From the NCBI RefSeq assembly GCF_010435965.1, contig NZ_JAAGAA010000001.1, positions 1 through 64,000 of the forward strand: a stretch of 64,000 nucleotides of DNA. Reading direction: 5' to 3'. The notes below the pieces were generated by a model that saw only the letters and a program-made list of their open reading frames with translations, had not been told where the DNA came from and ran no database searches. Source of the stretch: Crenobacter caeni. GTDB lineage: Bacteria; Pseudomonadota; Gammaproteobacteria; Burkholderiales; Chromobacteriaceae. Below are positions 50,599 through 59,394 of this stretch, in pieces (position 1 is the stretch's first letter; every line of letters begins with the position of its first letter). The position numbers were made by a program, and so were the translations under genes.

Positions 50599-51414
50599 TC
50601 AGGCGCGCAGGGCCGACAGCCTCGCCAGCAGCGCGGCGAGCGCCGGCTGTGCCAGCGCGTCCGGCGCGAAACACAGGCCAACGCGGCGCGTCAGCGGCGG
50701 CGCGTCAAAGAGCGCGCTGCCGCAGCCGGCCGGCAACAGCCCCTCGGGCAGCCATGCGACGCCGACGCCGGCGCCGGCCATCGCGGCGGCGAGCGCAAGC
50801 GAGCCCGCGCGCTGCGGGTGCGCCGGCGCGTAGGCACCCAGGTGCGCGAGCAGCTTCTGCTGCGACGCGTGTGACGGGCACATCACCCACTCCTCACCGG
50901 CAAGCGCAGCGGCCGTGAGCACGCGGCCGGACAGCCGGTGGCCCGGCGGCAGCGCCAGCACGAATTCCTCTTCCCACAGCACTTCGAACAGCTCGTCCTC
51001 GCAGCGCAGGTTCTCGCAGCCGACGCGCGCGTCGCCGATGCAGCCGTCGGCCAGCGTCAGCAGCAACGCGGGGTCGGCCGCCGCGACGCGGGCGAGCGCA
51101 CCGACCCGGCGCGGGTCGAGGTCGGCCTCGACGCCGAGCGTCAGCGCGAGGCAAGCGTCGTCCTCGCGGAAGCGGCGGGCGAGTGCGTCGGCGTCGGCGA
51201 TCAGCCGTTTGGCCTGCGGGTAGAGGCGGCCGGCGGCGTCGGTCGGCGCGACGCCGCGCGGCTGGCGGACGAACAGGCTGACCCCCAGCTCTTCCTCCAG
51301 CGCGCGCAGCGACGCCGACAGCGTCGGCTGCGTCAGGTGCAGCAGCTGCGCGGCCTGGGTGATGTTGCGCGCGTCGAACACGGCGACGAAGGCGCGCAGG
51401 GCGCGAATATCCAT
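50599..51414 (-). CDS. LysR-family transcriptional regulator
   Basis: 271 residues. The winged helix-turn-helix is at the N-terminus (MDIRALRAFVAVFDARNITQ, AAQLLHLTQPTLSASLRALEEELG, LFVRQPRGVAPTDAG-like), followed by the effector-binding domain. It is somewhat shorter than the usual ~300. The start at 51414 is set by the conserved first helix. Divergent from the SDR gene by 112 bases, the usual LysR-target arrangement, so it probably regulates that gene. Confidence 0.92.
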   Translation of the reverse strand: MDIRALRAFVAVFDARNITQAAQLLHLTQPTLSASLRALEEELGVSLFVRQPRGVAPTDAAGRLYPQAKRLIADADALARRFREDDACLALTLGVEADLDPRRVGALARVAAADPALLLTLADGCIGDARVGCENLRCEDELFEVLWEEEFVLALPPGHRLSGRVLTAAALAGEEWVMCPSHASQQKLLAHLGAYAPAHPQRAGSLALAAAMAGAGVGVAWLPEGLLPAGCGSALFDAPPLTRRVGLCFAPDALAQPALAALLARLSALRA

Positions 51415-51526
51415 AGAAAAATCCGATGGCAGACAGCGAAACAAACGATTTTTCGCCGAGGCAAGCGCTGACTATAGTGCAGCGCGTGGCGCTTGCCATC
51501 CCGGATTTCTATTTCAGGAGACAATG

Positions 51527-52249
51527 ATGGATAAACCTCTGGTCGTGATCACCGGTGCCAGCTCCGGTTTCGGCGAGGCCTGTGCCCGCCTGTTCTCGTC
51601 GCGCGGCTACCCGCTGCTGCTGCTGGCGCGCCGTCTCGAACGCCTCGAGGCGCTCGGCCTGCCCAATACGCTGTGCCGCCGTGTCGACGTGACCGACCGC
51701 GCCGCACTCGCCGGCGCGCTGCTTGAGGCCGAGGCGCTGTTCGGCCCGGCCGACCTGCTGGTCAACAACGCCGGGCAGATGCTGCTGGGCAAGCTCGCCG
51801 GGCAGGATCCGTCCGAGTGGGAGCGCATGCTCGACGTCAACGTGCTGGGCGTGCTCAACGGCATCCACACGGTGCTGCCGGGCATGCTCGCGCGCCGCCA
51901 CGGCACCATCGTCAACATCAGCTCGATCGCCGGGCGCAAGACCTTCCCCAACCACGCCGCGTACTGCGGGACCAAGTTCGCCGTGCACGCGATCTCGGAG
52001 AACCTGCGCGAGGAGGTGGCGATGCAGGACGTGCGCGTGATCACCATCGCGCCGGGCGCCGCCGAGACCGAACTGTTGAGCCACACCACCGACGAGTCGA
52101 TCAAGCAGGGCTACGACGCGTGGAAGGAACAGATGGGCGGCGTGATCTCGGCGGGCGACATCGCCGAGGCGGTGCGCTACGCGTACGAGCAGCCGCAGCA
52201 CCTGTGCATCCGCGAGATCGTGCTGGCGGCGACGCGGCAGGAACCGTAA
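51527..52249 (+). CDS. Short-chain dehydrogenase/reductase, YdfG-like
   Basis: NADP-linked oxidoreductase of 240 residues. Cofactor motif TGASSGFGEACARLF, LLVNNAGQML, catalytic Ser in NISSIAGRK and Tyr-x3-Lys in YCGTKFAV, then IAPGAAETEL. This pattern is close to YdfG, which reduces malonic semialdehyde and oxidises 3-hydroxy acids. ATG at 51524 is directly adjacent; 51527 is better spaced from AGGAG. Ends in a strong terminator. Confidence 0.9.
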   Translation: MDKPLVVITGASSGFGEACARLFSSRGYPLLLLARRLERLEALGLPNTLCRRVDVTDRAALAGALLEAEALFGPADLLVNNAGQMLLGKLAGQDPSEWERMLDVNVLGVLNGIHTVLPGMLARRHGTIVNISSIAGRKTFPNHAAYCGTKFAVHAISENLREEVAMQDVRVITIAPGAAETELLSHTTDESIKQGYDAWKEQMGGVISAGDIAEAVRYAYEQPQHLCIREIVLAATRQEP

Positions 52250-52287
52250 GGCAGGGCATGTGGGCAGGCAAGCTGCCCCTTGCTACC

Positions 52288-52315
52288 CGGGCGGAGCGTT
52301 CCGCCCGTTTTTTTT
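52288..52315 (+). terminator. Rho-independent terminator after the SDR gene
   Basis: CGGGCGGA and TCCGCCCG (52288-52295, 52300-52307) pair around GCGT and are followed by eight T. Confidence 0.92.
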
Positions 52316-52344
52316 GCAGCGCCCAAGGGCGCAGGAGTCAGGCA

Positions 52345-52448
52345 ATGAATGAAGTTTCGGTCATCGGCCTCGGGGCCATGGGGTCGCCGCCGGTGACGGC
52401 GCACAGGAGGTCTCGGCACTGGTCAAGGTGTTGCGCGCGCAAGGCTGA
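52345..52448 (+). pseudogene. Deletion remnant of a beta-hydroxyacid dehydrogenase gene
   Basis: Starts with a proper ribosome site (AGGAG) and ATG, encoding MNEVSVIGLGAMGS, the NAD-binding start of 3-hydroxyisobutyrate/6-phosphogluconate-type dehydrogenases. After 14 codons the sequence shifts frame and reads GDGAQEVSALVKVLRAQG to TGA 52446-52448, the typical end of the same family. About 260 internal codons are missing. It lies between the SDR gene and hemX. Confidence 0.75.
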
Positions 52449-52558
52449 GCGCCCGGCGGTCGTGCCCGTGCTGGCCGCTGGCGCGGCCTTGAAGTTACAA
52501 TGACATAACCGCGCGGACGCCTGCGCCGCGATGTCGAACTTCAGCATGGGCCCGTAGC

Positions 52559-53626
52559 ATGAGCGACACTCCGATGACCGACCCCACCCCTTCCGCCGGC
52601 CAGAGTGCCCCGCCGGCACCTGCCGCGCAGCGCCATAGCCCGCTCAACATCGCGCTGCTGCTCGCGCTGGCCGCGCTGGGGGTTTCCGGCTGGCAGTTCT
52701 ACCAGACCCAGACCCAGCTGGCCGAGACCCGGCTCGAACTCGCCCGCGCGCTCGCCAGTAGCGGCGTCGGCGAGCGCGCGCTCAAGGTGCAGGCCGAGGC
52801 GACTGCCAAGGCACTGCGCGACACCGAGACCCGCCTCGTCCAGATCGAGGCGCGCGTCAACGAGTCCGCCGGCCAGTACGCGACGCTCGAGGGCATGTAC
52901 CAGTCGCTGACCAATAACCGCAGCGACTGGTTGCAGGCCGAGGTCGAGCATTCGCTGACCATTGCCAGCCAACAGCTGTTGCTGGCCGGCAACGTCGGCG
53001 CCGCGGTGTCGGCGCTGGAAATGGTCGAGGCACGGCTGGCCCGCTTCGACAACCCGCAGCTGATTGCACTCAAGCGCGCGGTCAGCAAGGACCTCGCCAC
53101 GCTCAAGGCGCTGCCCTACGTCGACAGCGTCGGCGTCACCCTCAAGCTCGACCAGTTGATGCTGGCCGTCGACGCGCTGCCGCTGGCGGTCGACCACCAC
53201 AAGCTGGGTCCGGCCAAGGTCGCGCAGCGCGCCGCGCTGCCGAATACTGCGCCGTGGTGGGAGCGGGCGCTGTCCGACTTCACGCACAGCATCGGCGAGC
53301 TGGTCAACATCCGCCGTATGGACAAGCCCGAGGCGCTGCTGCTGTCGCCCGAGCAGGCGTTCTTCCTGCGCGAGAACCTGAAGATGCGCCTCCTAGACGC
53401 GCGCATCGCGCTGATGGCGCGCCAGGGCTCGACCTTCTCCACCGACATCGCCGCCGCCGAGAGCTATGTCGCGCGTTACTTCGACCGCGACGCGCCGGCA
53501 ACCCGCCAGTGGCTGGCCACGCTCGCCACCCTCAAGGACGTGCCGCTCGACGTCGAACTGCCCGAGCTGACCGGCAGCCTGAAGGCCGTGCATGACCTGC
53601 AGGGGCCGACGGAGGTGAAACCGTGA
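52559..53626 (+). CDS. hemX: HemX family membrane-anchored protein
   Basis: 355 residues: a Pro/Ala-rich cytoplasmic start, one transmembrane helix (LNIALLLALAALGVSGWQF), a coiled-coil stretch (TQLAETRLELARALASSG...KALRDTETRLVQIEARV), then the globular HemX domain (DWLQAEVEHSLTIASQQLLLAGN, WWERALSDFTHSIGELVNIRRMD). Often annotated as a methyltransferase by old error; it has no such domain. Proposed to assist tetrapyrrole synthesis. The ribosome site is poor. GTGA overlap joins it to hemY. Confidence 0.92.
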   Translation: MSDTPMTDPTPSAGQSAPPAPAAQRHSPLNIALLLALAALGVSGWQFYQTQTQLAETRLELARALASSGVGERALKVQAEATAKALRDTETRLVQIEARVNESAGQYATLEGMYQSLTNNRSDWLQAEVEHSLTIASQQLLLAGNVGAAVSALEMVEARLARFDNPQLIALKRAVSKDLATLKALPYVDSVGVTLKLDQLMLAVDALPLAVDHHKLGPAKVAQRAALPNTAPWWERALSDFTHSIGELVNIRRMDKPEALLLSPEQAFFLRENLKMRLLDARIALMARQGSTFSTDIAAAESYVARYFDRDAPATRQWLATLATLKDVPLDVELPELTGSLKAVHDLQGPTEVKP

Positions 53627-54825
53627 AATTCGTCCTGTGGATCGTCGGCCTGTTCGCGCTGGCCGTGCTGCTCGGCCTCGCCGCGACCGTCAACAACGGC
53701 TACGCCATCCTGTTCTTCCCGCCCTACCGGCTGGAGGTGTCGTTCAACCTGATGATCATCTCGGTGATCGTGCTGATCGTCGTCGCGCACGCGCTGTTGC
53801 GCCTGCTGTCTTTGGCGGTTCGCCTGCCCGAGGAAGTGCGCCAGTTCCAGCGCCAGAAGAAGCTGAAGGCGTCGCGCCACGCGCTGCGCGAGGCGGCGCT
53901 GGCCTTCTTCGAGGGGCGCTACCAGAAGGCCGAGCGTGAAGCCGCGCGCGCGATGGAGGACGAATTCGCCGTCGAGAACCGTGCGCTCGCGCTGTTGATC
54001 TCGGCGCGTTCCGCCGCGCAGACGCAGGACAAGGCCCGGCGTGACGCCTGCCTCGAGCGCCTCGGCGAGTTGCCGGAACGCCTGCAACTGGCGCGCCACA
54101 TGCTGGAAGCCGAGCTGCGCTACGAAGACCGCGACACCCTTGCCGCGCTGTCTGCCGTCGAGCGCGCGCGTTCGCTGTCGCCCAACCTGACCTCCGCCTT
54201 GCGCCTCGAACTGAAGATCCGTCTGCAGCTGGGCCAGCCGGAGGCGGTGCTGCAACTGACCGAGAAGCTGCTCAAGGCCGACGCGCTGGACGCGGCGCAG
54301 GCGCGCCGCTACCGGGTCGCCGCATACCGCCAGCAACTGGCCGCGCTGGCCGACGGCGAATCGCTGCTGCGCTGGTGGGGCAAGGTGCCGCAGGTCGAGC
54401 GCGGCAACGACGAGCTCCTGCTCGAAGTCGCCGAGCGGCTGTCCGCGCTGGGCGAGGCCGACCGCGCCGCCAGCCTGCTCGCCGAACGGATCCCCGACTG
54501 CGAAGACGCTACGCTGGTGCAGGCGCTGGCGAGACTCGCGCCCGTGCTCTCCGACGAGCGGCGCAAAGGCCTGTTGCGCGACGCCGAAGCCTGGCTGCGC
54601 GGGCGCCCGCGCGACGCGGCCCTGCTGTTCGCGCTGGGCAGCCTCGCGCAGACCCAGCAGTTGTGGGGCAAGGCGCAGAGCTACTACGAGGCGAGCCTGT
54701 CGGTGGAGCCGTCGTTGCAGGCGACAGCCGCGCTGGCCGCGCTGCTCGAGTCGCTCGACAAGCCGGAGGCCGCCGAGCGCTACCGTCAGCAGGCGCTGCA
54801 AATGGCGCTGGCCGCCGAATCCTGA
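53623..54825 (+). CDS. hemY: HemY family TPR protein
   Basis: 400 residues, GTG start with GGAGGTG upstream. Two N-terminal membrane helices (FVLWIVGLFALAVLLGLAA, LMIISVIVLIVVAHALLRLL) bound the HemY_N region, then helical tetratricopeptide-like repeats to the C-terminus (ALREAALAFFEGRYQKAERE, LFALGSLAQTQQLWGKAQSYYEASL). This proteobacterial HemY is not protoporphyrinogen oxidase of Gram-positives. Role in heme synthesis is inferred from operon position. Confidence 0.93.
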   Translation: MKFVLWIVGLFALAVLLGLAATVNNGYAILFFPPYRLEVSFNLMIISVIVLIVVAHALLRLLSLAVRLPEEVRQFQRQKKLKASRHALREAALAFFEGRYQKAEREAARAMEDEFAVENRALALLISARSAAQTQDKARRDACLERLGELPERLQLARHMLEAELRYEDRDTLAALSAVERARSLSPNLTSALRLELKIRLQLGQPEAVLQLTEKLLKADALDAAQARRYRVAAYRQQLAALADGESLLRWWGKVPQVERGNDELLLEVAERLSALGEADRAASLLAERIPDCEDATLVQALARLAPVLSDERRKGLLRDAEAWLRGRPRDAALLFALGSLAQTQQLWGKAQSYYEASLSVEPSLQATAALAALLESLDKPEAAERYRQQALQMALAAES

Positions 54826-54839
54826 GCCGTCCCGGCGTA

Positions 54840-54872
54840 AAAAAGCCCACCCGACGTCCGGGTGGGCTTTTT
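54840..54872. terminator. Bidirectional terminator, hemY / aroG
   Basis: AGCCCACCCG and CGGGTGGGCT (54844-54853, 54859-54868) pair around ACGTC, flanked by A upstream and T downstream. Confidence 0.92.
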
Positions 54873-54886
54873 CGTGCGCGGTGCGC

Positions 54887-55957
<1,071 letters not shown>

Positions 55958-56059
55958 GGGCGGGCTCTCTGGTTTGCGTTCCTTTGCACAGACAATACCC
56001 GCTATGACGCCGTGCGCCAAGCCCCGTTCGCCAACGTCATGAAGATGTTGCGCAATATA

Positions 56060-56101
56060 AATGCCGCATGCTGGGCATTAAGATTTCAAATTGGCATTAA
56101 G
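56060..56101. promoter_or_regulatory. Repeated GGCATT half-sites upstream of aroG
   Basis: The 244-base gap 55958-56201 contains AATGCC (56060-56065) and two GGCATTAAG copies (56074-56082, 56093-56101) 19 bases apart in an AT-rich pocket. They could be operator half-sites for aroG. Apart from the dksA terminator the gap shows nothing else. Confidence 0.35.
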
Positions 56102-56153
56102 TTGCGCGGCGTACGTATTGATCGGTGGCTGCGTGTCGCGGCGCACCGCCAAA

Positions 56154-56183
56154 GCAAAGGGCACCCCGCGGGGTGCCCTTTGC
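56154..56183 (-). terminator. Rho-independent terminator after dksA
   Basis: GCAAAGGGCACCCC and its complement (56154-56167, 56170-56183) form a 14-bp stem; read on the minus strand it continues into TTTGCTTTGG. It lies 19 bases past the dksA stop. Confidence 0.85.
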
Positions 56184-56201
56184 CGGATGCGCAAGCGCGG
56201 C

Positions 56202-56612
56202 TCAGTCTGCGTACTGGCGCTTCATGCGTTCGCGGCGCTCCTGCGCTTCGACCGACAGCGTCGCGGTCGGCCGCGCCATCAGGCGCTTGAGGCCGATCGG
56301 CTCGCCGGTATCCTCGCAGTAGCCGTAGGAACCGTCGTCGATCTGGCGCAGCGAAGCCTGGATCTTCTGCAGCAGCTTGCGCTCGCGGTCGCGGGTGCGC
56401 AGCTCCAGCGCGTACTCTTCTTCCAGCGTCGCGCGGTCGGCCGGGTCCGGCGTCGACTCCTGCTCCTGCAGGTGGCTGGCGGTCGCGTTGGCGTTGTTGA
56501 CCAACTCCTGCTGCATTTGCAGCAGCAACTCCTTGAAGAACTCGAGCTGGTCGGCGTTCATGTAGTCGTCGCCGTTCCAGTTGAGGATATCCTGTTCGGT
56601 CAGTTTGGCCAT
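56202..56612 (-). CDS. dksA: RNA polymerase-binding factor DksA (cysteine-poor form)
   Basis: 136 residues. Secondary-channel factor acting with ppGpp on transcription initiation. The N-terminal DILNWNGDDYMNADQLEFFK and coiled-coil with tip DPADRATLEEE (the essential D..A pair) are present. The zinc finger keeps one Cys only: CEDT...SVEA replaces CxxC...CxxC, as in Pseudomonas DksA2 and many betaproteobacterial forms. Start ATG at 56612 (MAKLTEQD). Has its own terminator. Confidence 0.95.
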   Translation of the reverse strand: MAKLTEQDILNWNGDDYMNADQLEFFKELLLQMQQELVNNANATASHLQEQESTPDPADRATLEEEYALELRTRDRERKLLQKIQASLRQIDDGSYGYCEDTGEPIGLKRLMARPTATLSVEAQERRERMKRQYAD

Positions 56613-56770
56613 ATTGGGGTTCTTCCAGCTGAGTGTGGGCGATAGGCGTGGAAGATTACCGACGGCATGGTCAAAAGGCAACTCTTTGGCGAGCCTGCCT
56701 GCCGCCGGTGCAAATCCTGCCCGAAGTTATAGCCAGCAAGGCGGAAGCGGGCAAGATTCCGCCGCGCCGC

Positions 56771-57076
56771 TTATTTCTGCCCGAGAATCCACTTGGCGAG
56801 CGCCTTGAGGTCGGCGTCCGGGATCGCCGGATTCGGCGGCATCGGTACCGGGCCCCAGTTGCCGGCACCGCCGGACTTGATGCGGGCGGCCAGCTTGGCC
56901 TCGGCGCCCTTGTCGGCCGCGTAGCGGCGGGCGACGTCCTGGTAGGACGGGCCGACCACCTTGCGGTCGGTCGCGTGGCAGGCGGTGCAGGTGTATTTCT
57001 GCGCGAGCGCGACGCTCGCCAAGGCCGGACTGCTGGCCGTGGCCAGCAGCAGGCTGAGCAACAGGGGGTTTTTCAT
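56771..57076 (-). CDS. Class I cytochrome c (c-551/c8 type)
   Basis: Periplasmic monoheme cytochrome of 101 residues. Signal peptide MKNPLLLSLLLATASSPALA, heme motif CTACH near residue 30, and axial Met in the loop WGPVPMPPNPAI, the c-551 pattern. Small electron shuttle to terminal or nitrite reductases. AAAGG lies 6 bases upstream of the ATG. Lies between yggT and dksA on the same strand. Confidence 0.92.
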   Translation of the reverse strand: MKNPLLLSLLLATASSPALASVALAQKYTCTACHATDRKVVGPSYQDVARRYAADKGAEAKLAARIKSGGAGNWGPVPMPPNPAIPDADLKALAKWILGQK

Positions 57077-57129
57077 TTAATGCCTTTGTCCTGATTTGGG
57101 CCGGTCGGCCGATTGTGCAATGTTCCCGC

Positions 57130-57711
57130 TCACAGCGCCAGTTGCAGCTGGGAGAGGAAGGTGCCCTCCAGCAGGCGCACCGGCAGCATCAGGATCACCT
57201 GCACGATGAGCAGCAGCACCAGCGGCGACAGGTCGACGCCGCCGACGCGCGCGCGGGCGAACGGCGCGAGGAAGGGGCGGGTGAGCGCCGACAGGATGGG
57301 CGCGAGCCCGTTGTACGGGTTGACCCAGCTCATGATCGCTTGCACCAGCACCGCACCCATCAATAGATAGAGCGACTGCGAGAACAGCGCGAGCACGGCG
57401 AGCAGCGTCAGCATCAGCCAGTTGTGCGGCGACGCGAAGCTGTACGGCATCGGCCCCAGCAGCAGGATGGCGACGATGGCCAGCAGGCTGGTCAGCCATG
57501 CGCAAGCCAGCGTCGCGCTGTCGTAGCCGCGCACGCTGGGCAACACGCGGCGGGCCGGCAGCACCAGCCAGTTGGTACAGGCCATCACGAACTGCGCGAG
57601 CGGGTGGCGGAACGGGATGCGCGCCACCTGCAGGTAAAAGCGCAGCAGCAGCACCAGCACGAACAGGTCGGAAATGGTGCGGATCAGGAACTGTAGCGTC
57701 TGCACCAGCAT
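57130..57711 (-). CDS. yggT: YggT family membrane protein
   Basis: Inner-membrane protein of 193 residues made of two YGGT repeats, each with a hydrophobic pair: LLRFYLQVARIPFRHPLAQFV near the start and MSWVNPYNGLAPILSALTRPFLAPF in the second half. Function uncertain; linked to osmotic shock tolerance and to cell shape or chloroplast division homologues. Start lies one base beyond the proC stop, so the two are co-transcribed. Confidence 0.93.
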   Translation of the reverse strand: MLVQTLQFLIRTISDLFVLVLLLRFYLQVARIPFRHPLAQFVMACTNWLVLPARRVLPSVRGYDSATLACAWLTSLLAIVAILLLGPMPYSFASPHNWLMLTLLAVLALFSQSLYLLMGAVLVQAIMSWVNPYNGLAPILSALTRPFLAPFARARVGGVDLSPLVLLLIVQVILMLPVRLLEGTFLSQLQLAL

Positions 57712-57712
57712 G

Positions 57713-58519
57713 TCAGTCCTGCCCCAGTTCGTTGCCCATCTCGATCGAGCGCAGCCGGCAGTCCTCGGCGCCGGCCTTGATCGCAGCCTTCACGCCCTCG
57801 GCGTCGAAGCGCGCGATCGCACGCTCGGTGGTGCCGCCCTTGGACATCACGTTCTGGCGCAGCGTGGCCACCGGCAGCAGGCTGTTGCGGGCCAGTTCGA
57901 CCGCGCCGTCGAAGGTGGCGAGCACCAGGCGGCGCGCCTCGGCCTCGTCGAAACCGGCGTCGGTGGCCGCTTCCATCATGCTCTCCATGAAGTAGAACAC
58001 GTAGGCCGGGCCGCTGCCGCTGATGCAGGTGATGTCGTCGATGCCGGTTTCGTCATCGAGCCACAGCGTCTCGCCGACCGCGCGCATCACCGTCTCGGCC
58101 GCAGCGCGGTCCGCCTCGTCGACGCCCGGCGCGGCGAACAGGCCGGACATGCCCTTGCCGACCATCGCCGGCGTGTTCGGCATCACGCGCACGATGCGGG
58201 CGTGGCCGGACAGCCAGCGCGATAGCGCGTCGGCACGGATGCCGGCGGCGATCGACACCACCAGCGCGCCGTCCAGCTTGCCTGCCAGATGGGTGCAGAC
58301 CTCGCGCAGCACCTGCGGCTTGACCGCCAGCACGACCACTTCGTCCCGGCCGAACGCTGCCGGGGCGCTTTCCAGCGCGGTCACGCCGTAATCGGCGGCC
58401 AGTTGCGCGCCCTTGGCGGCGTCCGGCTCGACGACGAGGATGCGGTGGCCGCCCTCGCGGGCGAGGCCGGCGACGATGGCCGCGGCCATATTGCCGCCGC
58501 CGATAAAGGTGATGTTCAT
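57713..58519 (-). CDS. proC: Pyrroline-5-carboxylate reductase
   Basis: Last step of proline synthesis, 268 residues. Rossmann motif IGGGNMAAAIVAGL, VVLAVKPQVL, RVMPNTPAMVGKGMSGL and the C-terminal signature SGSGPAYVFYFMESM are all seen. Overlaps the yggS stop by four bases (ATGA), in the widespread yggS-proC-yggT order. Confidence 0.96.
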   Translation of the reverse strand: MNITFIGGGNMAAAIVAGLAREGGHRILVVEPDAAKGAQLAADYGVTALESAPAAFGRDEVVVLAVKPQVLREVCTHLAGKLDGALVVSIAAGIRADALSRWLSGHARIVRVMPNTPAMVGKGMSGLFAAPGVDEADRAAAETVMRAVGETLWLDDETGIDDITCISGSGPAYVFYFMESMMEAATDAGFDEAEARRLVLATFDGAVELARNSLLPVATLRQNVMSKGGTTERAIARFDAEGVKAAIKAGAEDCRLRSIEMGNELGQD

Positions 58520-59241
58520 GGGGTGCTTCCTTCCTGGGGGGCTTCAGTTTGCGGGTAGGCGCGCGCGCCGAAGACGGCGGTACCTATCCTTACCATGGTA
58601 CTGCCGGCGGCGACCGCGGCTTCGAGGTCGGCCGACATGCCCATCGACAGCGTGTCGACGGCGTATCCTTCCGCCTGCAAGGCGGCCTGCAGGCGCGTGA
58701 GCGTGCCGAAGCGCGCGGCGAGCACCGCCGCGTCGTCGCTCGGCTCGGGGATGCACATCAGCCCGCGCAGGCACAGGCCGGGCAGGCGGGCGACCGCACG
58801 CGCGAGTTCGAGCGCGTCTTGCGGCGCGCAGCCGCTCTTGCTTGCCTCGCCCGAGACGTTGACCTGCACCAGCACGTTGAGCGGCGGCCGTCCGGCCGGC
58901 CGCTGCGCCGACAGGCGCTCGGCGATCTTCAGCCGTTCGACCGAGTGCACCCAGTCGGCGTTCTCGGCGACCGGCCGCGTCTTGTTCGATTGCAGCGGGC
59001 CGATGAAGTGCCATTCGAGGCCGCGGCCAGCGAGCGCGCGCGCCTTGTCGGCCATCTCCTGCACGTAGTTCTCGCCGAACGCGCGCAATCCGGCGTCGGT
59101 GGCCGCGGCGACGGCATCCGCCGGCTGGGTCTTGCTGACCGCGAGCAGCATGACCGCACCTTCCGGCCGGCCGGCCTCGCGGCAGGCGCTGTCGATCCGT
59201 GCGCGAACCTGGGCGATGGCGTCGGCGATGGTCTGTGGCAT
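58516..59241 (-). CDS. yggS: PLP homeostasis protein YggS (PROSC family)
   Basis: 241 residues, single-domain alanine-racemase-like barrel that binds pyridoxal phosphate without known catalysis and balances PLP and amino-acid pools. PLP Lys in LLAVSKTQPAD, WHFIGPLQSNKTR, NVSGEASKSGC, and LSMGMSADLEAAV...GSTMVRIGTAVFG are present. Start at 59241 gives MPQTIADAI; the longer frame to 59328 lacks family character. First gene of the yggS-proC-yggT operon, divergent from pilT. Confidence 0.94.
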   Translation of the reverse strand: MPQTIADAIAQVRARIDSACREAGRPEGAVMLLAVSKTQPADAVAAATDAGLRAFGENYVQEMADKARALAGRGLEWHFIGPLQSNKTRPVAENADWVHSVERLKIAERLSAQRPAGRPPLNVLVQVNVSGEASKSGCAPQDALELARAVARLPGLCLRGLMCIPEPSDDAAVLAARFGTLTRLQAALQAEGYAVDTLSMGMSADLEAAVAAGSTMVRIGTAVFGARAYPQTEAPQEGSTP

Positions 59242-59394
59242 GTGGCGGGTCCTCGGGTTGGGGCGTGGCATCTTTGGTCGCACGCGGGCGTCGGTGCGGG
59301 GCGCCGGCGTATCCAACGCCGGTGGCAACCCTTACAATCGTTCCGAGTCCGGCGCGGGGGCGCCATGCGGGCGGCAAAACTTAGGGGATTATAA

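Noticed and set aside
52559-53626. HemX as uroporphyrinogen-III C-methyltransferase
   Set aside because: No methyltransferase motifs; one membrane helix, a coiled coil and the HemX domain only.
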